Assembly: GCA_021802165.1 (NCBI GenBank)
Contig: JAKAAU010000045.1
Location: 1 to 9,340, forward strand
Source: Thermoplasmata archaeon
Lineage (GTDB): Archaea; Thermoplasmatota; Thermoplasmata; Thermoplasmatales; Thermoplasmataceae
Reading direction: 5' to 3'
DNA length: 9,340 nucleotides
In this document: piece by piece, positions 5,761 through 9,340 of the stretch
How positions within the stretch are numbered: the first letter of the stretch is position 1
Layout of the letters: every line of letters starts with the position of its first letter
Position numbers and translations under genes: made by a program
The notes under the pieces: generated by a model
What the model was told of the DNA's origin: nothing
The model's database searches: none
The model's input: the letters and a program-made list of their open reading frames with translations, nothing else

Positions 5761-7046
5761 CATTATTATTTTACCTGGCACTTCTCATATTCGCCATCAC
5801 ACTGGTACTTGTACTTAAAAAGCCGAAAAATATAGGCATTGGATACTCTGCACTGGCAGGTGCAGTTGTTACCATTATCCTGGGAATTTCAACTTTACAT
5901 GATATAATAACAGTATGGGATATAGTCTGGAATGCCACTTTTACATTTATCTCTGTTATTATAATTTCACTGATACTGGATGAAGCAGGATTCTTTGAAT
6001 TTATTGCCTACAAAATGGCACTGTATTCAAGGGGGAATGGAAAAAAATTATTTATGCTTATAATTCTCCTGGGTTCCGGCATATCCGCAATTTTTGCAAA
6101 TGATGGTACCGCGCTTATACTTACACCTATAGTCTATGCAATCCTTTACAGGTCAAATTTCTCAAAAAACAGGATACTCCCGTTTATTATGGCAACAGGT
6201 TTTATTGCAGATACTGCCAGCATACCATTTATTGTCAGCAACCTTGTCAACCTGGTAACTGCTGGATACTTCCATATAACGTTTTCAAGGTATACTGAAA
6301 TTATGCTTATCCCGGACATAGTATCTGTTGTCTCCAGCCTGTTTGTGCTGTATATATACTATCGCAAAAATATAAGGGATGATTTTCACACTGACCCTGC
6401 AGTAAAACCTTCTTCATTCATAAAGGATAGAAGAATATTCCTGATGGCATTTCCAGCCACAGTACTCCTTATGGTTCTTTACTTTCTATCAGGGTTCATA
6501 GGAGTCCCAATTTCCTTTATTGCGATGCCTTTTGCCCTGATATTTTATATTGTTGCCAGACTTGGCGGGAGAATAGATGCAAACCATGTTATAAAAATTG
6601 CCCCGTGGCAGGTTGTTTTGTTTTCACTTGGAATGTACATAATAGTATTCGGCGTAAGCAGCAATGGGCTCGATTCTATATACATTGTTATATTGAATTA
6701 CTTTTCCTCGCTCCCTGGCCCATTCCCCATAATTACAACAGGGTTCTTCTTTGCCATGAATGCGGCATTCATGAACAATATGCCATCGGTCATGATAGGC
6801 GATATAGCAATATCGGGGATAGCACATCCCGGATTGCTTATGTATGCCAATATAATAGGCAATGACATAGGGCCGAAATTTACGCCTATAGGGTCACTTG
6901 CCACACTTCTATGGCTATATACCCTTGAAAGGAAAAATTCCATAAAGATTTCCTTCTCCTATTATATGAAAACGGGGTTTATCCTTGCTGTGCCTGTACT
7001 GTTTTTTACACTGCTTTCACTTTACATAATGTCTTTGATTGTCTGA
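5757..7046 (+). CDS. arsB: Arsenite/antimonite efflux permease ArsB
   Basis: A 429-residue integral membrane protein, the same length as E. coli ArsB. It extrudes As(III) and Sb(III) using the membrane potential or, with ArsA, ATP. Diagnostic segments are FANDGTALILTP (113-124), ADTASIPFIVSNLVN (151-165), NNMPSVMIGDIAISG (340-354) and GNDIGPKFTPIGSLATLLW (368-386), all strongly conserved in the ArsB family. Hydrophobic helices fill the rest, consistent with about 10-12 membrane segments. The ATG at 5757 overlaps the arsR stop (ATGA), so the two are translationally coupled. No arsA, arsC, arsD or arsM is visible, so this pump would act alone on arsenite. Its last 30 nt overlap the convergent synthase gene. 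The arsRB arrangement without arsC is one I recall from Ferroplasma acidarmanus. Confidence 0.95.
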   Translation: MTLLFYLALLIFAITLVLVLKKPKNIGIGYSALAGAVVTIILGISTLHDIITVWDIVWNATFTFISVIIISLILDEAGFFEFIAYKMALYSRGNGKKLFMLIILLGSGISAIFANDGTALILTPIVYAILYRSNFSKNRILPFIMATGFIADTASIPFIVSNLVNLVTAGYFHITFSRYTEIMLIPDIVSVVSSLFVLYIYYRKNIRDDFHTDPAVKPSSFIKDRRIFLMAFPATVLLMVLYFLSGFIGVPISFIAMPFALIFYIVARLGGRIDANHVIKIAPWQVVLFSLGMYIIVFGVSSNGLDSIYIVILNYFSSLPGPFPIITTGFFFAMNAAFMNNMPSVMIGDIAISGIAHPGLLMYANIIGNDIGPKFTPIGSLATLLWLYTLERKNSIKISFSYYMKTGFILAVPVLFFTLLSLYIMSLIV

Positions 7047-8150
7047 ATTTGCTATTTCTTTCAGGTCATCCTCACTGTAAACCATATTATTATTCTTAAT
7101 TTTCTCCAGCATATATGATATTTTATTATCATCTGCGTTGATTCCCATATTTGCCAGCTTTTCACGCAGTGCGTGTTTTCCTGAATATTTGTCTATGGTG
7201 AAAGAATGCTGCAAGCCAAGCCTTGAAGGATCCATGAACTCATATGTTCCTGGATTTCTTATTATTCCGTCTACATGCACCCCCGATTTATGTGTAAAGG
7301 CAGTGGATCCGGTTACCGGATAATTAGGTGGCATTGTAATTCCACTGTATTTTTCAATAAGTTCAGAAAGAGGTTTAAGTGAAAGAAGGTTTATGGCATC
7401 CACACCTAAATGGTAATTCAACAGCACACCAAGGGCCTGTGTCGGGATTATTCCAACCCTTTCACCCAGGCCGTTAACAGTGGAATGTATGATGGTAGCG
7501 CCGGATTCTGCAGCAGCCAGTCCATTTGCAAGTGCCATTCCCATGTCATTGTGCCCGTGGAAATCGTATTCAACACCTTTTATATCACTTAAATTATTGA
7601 ATATATATGCCGTTTTCTCCGGGGTCAGTATTCCAAGAGTATCTGCTATTGAAACCCTGTCTGCCCCTGCATCCACAGCTGTCCTTACCACATTCCTCAA
7701 AAAGTTTATATCGGTCCTGGAAGCATCCTCTGCGGTAAATCTTACGGGTATCCCTGTCAAGGAAGCATAACTTATTGAATCATATATTATATCCAGTGCC
7801 TCTGTGCGGCTCCTGTGTGTTTTGTTATCCAGATGTATATCACTTACACCGTAGAATATTGCTATCCTATCAACGCCAAGCGATGCTGCGGAATCGATAT
7901 CAGAATTGACAGCACGGCTATGCGCAATTATCTCTGAATTGATCATCCCGGAAGCTTTCATATCCATTATTTCTTTTATAGCAGAGTAAATATCAGGCGA
8001 GACCAGTGGGTGACCTGCTTCAATCATTGCAACATGTGCATCTGATAGAAGTTGCGCAATTTCTATTCGCTGATTTTTATTGAAAAGCACCCCGGGAGTT
8101 TGTTCACCCTCCCTGAGTGTTGAATCCAGTATTCCAACTTTTAAAGGCAT
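7017..8150 (-). CDS. Homocitrate synthase / 2-isopropylmalate synthase family enzyme
   Basis: A 377-residue DRE-TIM metallolyase that condenses acetyl-CoA with a 2-oxo acid: 2-oxoglutarate if homocitrate synthase, 2-oxoisovalerate if LeuA. Visible motifs are LDSTLREGEQ (8-17, with D9, R13, E14, Q17), RFTAED (137-142), SIADTLG (167-173), FHGHND (197-202, metal ligands H198 and H200), NGLGERVG (226-233) and AFTHKSGVH (284-292). It lacks the roughly 120-residue allosteric domain of typical LeuA. Together with RFTAED and the short C-terminal subdomain (AFTHKSGVH to the end), this favours a homocitrate-synthase-like enzyme for lysine via aminoadipate. The GVSDIHL segment (101-107) is closer to LeuA and NifV, so the substrate stays open. 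A TATA element about 21-26 nt upstream supports the ATG at 8150. It is divergent from the sugar kinase and ends within arsB. Confidence 0.88.
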   Translation of the reverse strand: MPLKVGILDSTLREGEQTPGVLFNKNQRIEIAQLLSDAHVAMIEAGHPLVSPDIYSAIKEIMDMKASGMINSEIIAHSRAVNSDIDSAASLGVDRIAIFYGVSDIHLDNKTHRSRTEALDIIYDSISYASLTGIPVRFTAEDASRTDINFLRNVVRTAVDAGADRVSIADTLGILTPEKTAYIFNNLSDIKGVEYDFHGHNDMGMALANGLAAAESGATIIHSTVNGLGERVGIIPTQALGVLLNYHLGVDAINLLSLKPLSELIEKYSGITMPPNYPVTGSTAFTHKSGVHVDGIIRNPGTYEFMDPSRLGLQHSFTIDKYSGKHALREKLANMGINADDNKISYMLEKIKNNNMVYSEDDLKEIANSDNQRHYVK

Positions 8151-8167
8151 AGTGTTCTATATGCTCA

Positions 8168-8180
8168 TTTAATAAATAAA
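8168..8180 (-). promoter_or_regulatory. TATA region of the homocitrate synthase-family gene
   Basis: The minus strand reads TTTATTTATTAAA, centred at 8174, 24 nt upstream of the ATG at 8150. This fits a leaderless transcript. Confidence 0.5.
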
Positions 8181-8182
8181 AT

Positions 8183-8209
8183 TTTCGTATTATTTCTACT
8201 AATTTCGTA
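8183..8209. repeat. Direct repeat TTTCGTA with 20-bp period between divergent genes
   Basis: TTTCGTA occurs at 8183-8189 and again at 8203-8209, exactly 20 bp apart, about two helical turns. A partly matching inverted copy (ATAATACAAAAT, 8219-8230, against ATTTTCGTATTAT, 8181-8193, with one missing base) lies next to the kinase TATA box. This may be a regulator site between the synthase and kinase promoters, but the sequence alone cannot show that. Confidence 0.3.
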
Positions 8210-8231
8210 AATTATGTGATAATACAAAATC

Positions 8232-8240
8232 TTTTTAAAT
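8232..8240 (+). promoter_or_regulatory. TATA box of the sugar kinase gene
   Basis: TTTTTAAAT, centred at 8236, lies 24 nt before the ATG at 8260. The upstream ATG at 8239 overlaps this box, which makes it an unlikely start. Confidence 0.6.
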
Positions 8241-8259
8241 GCTATTTGCTCATGGACGT

Positions 8260-9231
8260 ATGATACTTTCAGTAGATGGTGGAGGAACAAAAACTGCCGC
8301 CATAATAGTGGATGAGAAGAATTACAGACTTGCTGGATTTGGAGTTGCCGGCCCGAGCAATGTCCGCAGTGTTACAGCATCAACTTCAAGAAAAAATATT
8401 TTAAAAGCTATTAAAAATGCTGAAAAGATGGCTGGAAGCGTTTCCATCACCGGTTCTATTTATGGAATAGCTGGATATGGCGATTCTATTGCATACACAG
8501 AGGAGATTAAATCAATTGTAAAGTCTATTGAAGCCATATCCGATGGAAAAGCTGTAATAACAAATGATGGAGAGGCTGCAGTATACCTTGTTACAATGGG
8601 CGATGATGGAATAGTTACTGCACTGGGCACCGGTTCCGTTGGAGCTTATATTAAAGATGGGAAAGTTAACAGGATTGGCGGATGGAGTTACCTTACGGAT
8701 GATGTTGCTTCCGGTTACTGGATTGCAAGGAATGGAATAGAAATGGCTGAAAAAAGCTATGATGGCATTATAGGAAAAACATCACTTATTGAGAAATTGC
8801 AGGAACATTTCAAACTTCCGCTCCGTGACCTTGTTGCCGATCTGGAAGCGCATTTTAATAAAAGAGTCATGGCTTCACTGGCAATGGATGTCGACACAGA
8901 GGCTGAAAAGGGCGATAAGATTTCAGAGAATGTGCTTTACATGGCTTTTAACGAGATAAAATTAATGATAGATGGTATGAAAAAAAATTTTGAAAAGCCG
9001 GTGGCGGTGGGATCCATAGGAGGGGTTATGCAATCCAGAACAATAAGGGAACTGCTTCACCGGGAGTATAATGGAATTAAAATTTTTTATGGGTATCATG
9101 TTGCAATAGGGAATGCTATGAGGTTGCTTGGCTCCAGAAGCAGTGAAGTGAGAGATTCCTTTGTATCACAGATGGAAGAGAAAATCGATTTGCTTTCACA
9201 GTCAGAGAGAGACTTGCTTTTTATTAAGTAA
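8260..9231 (+). CDS. BadF/BadG/BcrA-family sugar kinase, possibly 2-keto-3-deoxygluconate kinase
   Basis: A 323-residue cytoplasmic kinase of the ASKHA (actin/hexokinase) fold. Motifs are DGGGTKT (6-12, phosphate loop 1), ITNDGEAA (100-107, with D103 the likely catalytic base), ALGTGSVGAY (121-130, phosphate loop 2), GGWSYLTDDVASGYW (140-154) and GSIGGVMQS (251-259, adenosine site). Relatives phosphorylate N-acetylglucosamine or, in Thermoplasma and Picrophilus, 2-keto-3-deoxygluconate of the Entner-Doudoroff pathway. Given the apparent host, KDG kinase is a good hypothesis, with N-acetylglucosamine kinase the alternative. The benzoyl-CoA reductase role of BadF itself is unlikely because no partner subunits are present. 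The ATG at 8260 is preferred because the protein then begins MILSVDGGGTK, as in the family, and because of the TATA spacing. Confidence 0.85.
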   Translation: MILSVDGGGTKTAAIIVDEKNYRLAGFGVAGPSNVRSVTASTSRKNILKAIKNAEKMAGSVSITGSIYGIAGYGDSIAYTEEIKSIVKSIEAISDGKAVITNDGEAAVYLVTMGDDGIVTALGTGSVGAYIKDGKVNRIGGWSYLTDDVASGYWIARNGIEMAEKSYDGIIGKTSLIEKLQEHFKLPLRDLVADLEAHFNKRVMASLAMDVDTEAEKGDKISENVLYMAFNEIKLMIDGMKKNFEKPVAVGSIGGVMQSRTIRELLHREYNGIKIFYGYHVAIGNAMRLLGSRSSEVRDSFVSQMEEKIDLLSQSERDLLFIK

Positions 9232-9232
9232 T

Positions 9233-9250
9233 ATCTTTTTCTAAAAAGAT
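9233..9250 (+). terminator. Hairpin with T-run just after the kinase gene
   Basis: ATCTTTTT and AAAAAGAT are exact reverse complements separated by CT, starting one base after the TAA. Archaeal transcription ends mainly at T-runs, and TTTTT at 9236-9240 could serve. The very short loop weakens the hairpin itself. Confidence 0.35.
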
Positions 9251-9263
9251 ACATATATATACA
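9251..9263 (+). promoter_or_regulatory. TATA region of the gene starting at 9283
   Basis: ACATATATATACA, centred at about 9257, lies about 25 nt before the ATG at 9283. This is the leaderless spacing used elsewhere in the window. Confidence 0.5.
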
Positions 9264-9282
9264 CTTTCAATATTATAGATTC

Positions 9283-9340
9283 ATGAGATACCATTTATCT
9301 GATATGCTTATACTTGAACAGGTTTCAGAAAGCCCTAAAA
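9283..9340 (+). CDS. Start of an unidentified gene, truncated by the right window edge
   Basis: ATG followed by 18 further open codons (MRYHLSDMLILEQVSESPK) that run off the window. The start is supported by the TATA region 25 nt upstream and by the hairpin and T-run closing the preceding gene. The fragment has the look of an N-terminal amphipathic helix, as in many small transcription regulators, but it is too short to assign a family. Confidence 0.55.
   Translation, partial: MRYHLSDMLILEQVSESPK

Noticed and set aside
6605..6943. Several open frames in other frames within arsB
   Set aside because: They are Tyr-, Cys- and His-rich products of a low-complexity coding region and conflict with the well-conserved ArsB frame.
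7138..7770. Plus-strand open frames opposite the synthase gene
   Set aside because: They are antisense to strongly conserved catalytic motifs and show no start-site signals.
4428..9273. A 13-base match, ATACACTTTCAAT, near 4429-4441 and again near 9260-9272
   Set aside because: In about 9 kb of AT-rich DNA one such match is expected by chance, and the surrounding bases do not agree.

Overview
The window looks like a piece of a chromosome from an acidophilic archaeon of the order Thermoplasmatales, most like Ferroplasma or a close relative. That placement is inferred from four things. The DNA is AT-rich and the genes are tightly packed. Most genes with their own promoter have a TATA-like box centred 24-25 nt upstream of the preferred start codon, which is the signature of leaderless archaeal transcripts. 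There is an arsRB arsenic-resistance pair without arsC. There is also a BadF-type sugar kinase of the kind used for 2-keto-3-deoxygluconate in Thermoplasma and Picrophilus. No rRNA, tRNA, CRISPR array or intact insertion sequence was seen.

Left part (1-2126). The 3' portion of a leuD-like isomerase small-subunit gene enters from the left edge. It ends tail-to-tail, with a 6-nt overlap, against a major facilitator superfamily transporter gene on the minus strand. A gene-poor stretch of about 530 bases follows (1598-2126). It holds the transporter promoter, a patch with two small hairpins, and a candidate 56-codon gene with a GTG start at 1930 preceded by a good TATA box.

Centre-left (2127-4665). 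Two minus-strand genes form an operon: a 502-residue secreted protein, then a 202-residue membrane-anchored protein. Both are Asn- and Tyr-rich and carry many N-glycosylation sequons. Neither belongs to a family I recognise. They are the least explained part of the window.

Centre-right (4666-7046). A metallophosphoesterase gene on the minus strand is divergent from an arsR-arsB operon on the plus strand. The short shared promoter region carries a perfect 10-bp inverted repeat with a 6-bp spacer, placed between the two TATA boxes. It is a strong candidate ArsR operator that could control both directions. ArsR has lost the classical alpha-3 cysteines but has a C-terminal CxCxxC cluster. ArsB is full length and overlaps arsR by ATGA. 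ArsB would export arsenite and ArsR would release the operon when arsenite binds. The phosphoesterase may be a co-regulated partner.

Right part (7017-9340). A homocitrate synthase/isopropylmalate synthase-family gene (minus strand) overlaps the arsB 3' end by 30 nt. It is divergent from a BadF/BadG-family sugar-kinase gene (plus strand). Their shared upstream region contains a direct repeat TTTCGTA with a 20-bp period. A new leaderless gene begins at 9283 and runs off the right edge. The leuD-like gene and the synthase act on related 2-oxo-acid elongation chemistry (leucine or alpha-aminoadipate/lysine) but lie far apart and are not one operon.
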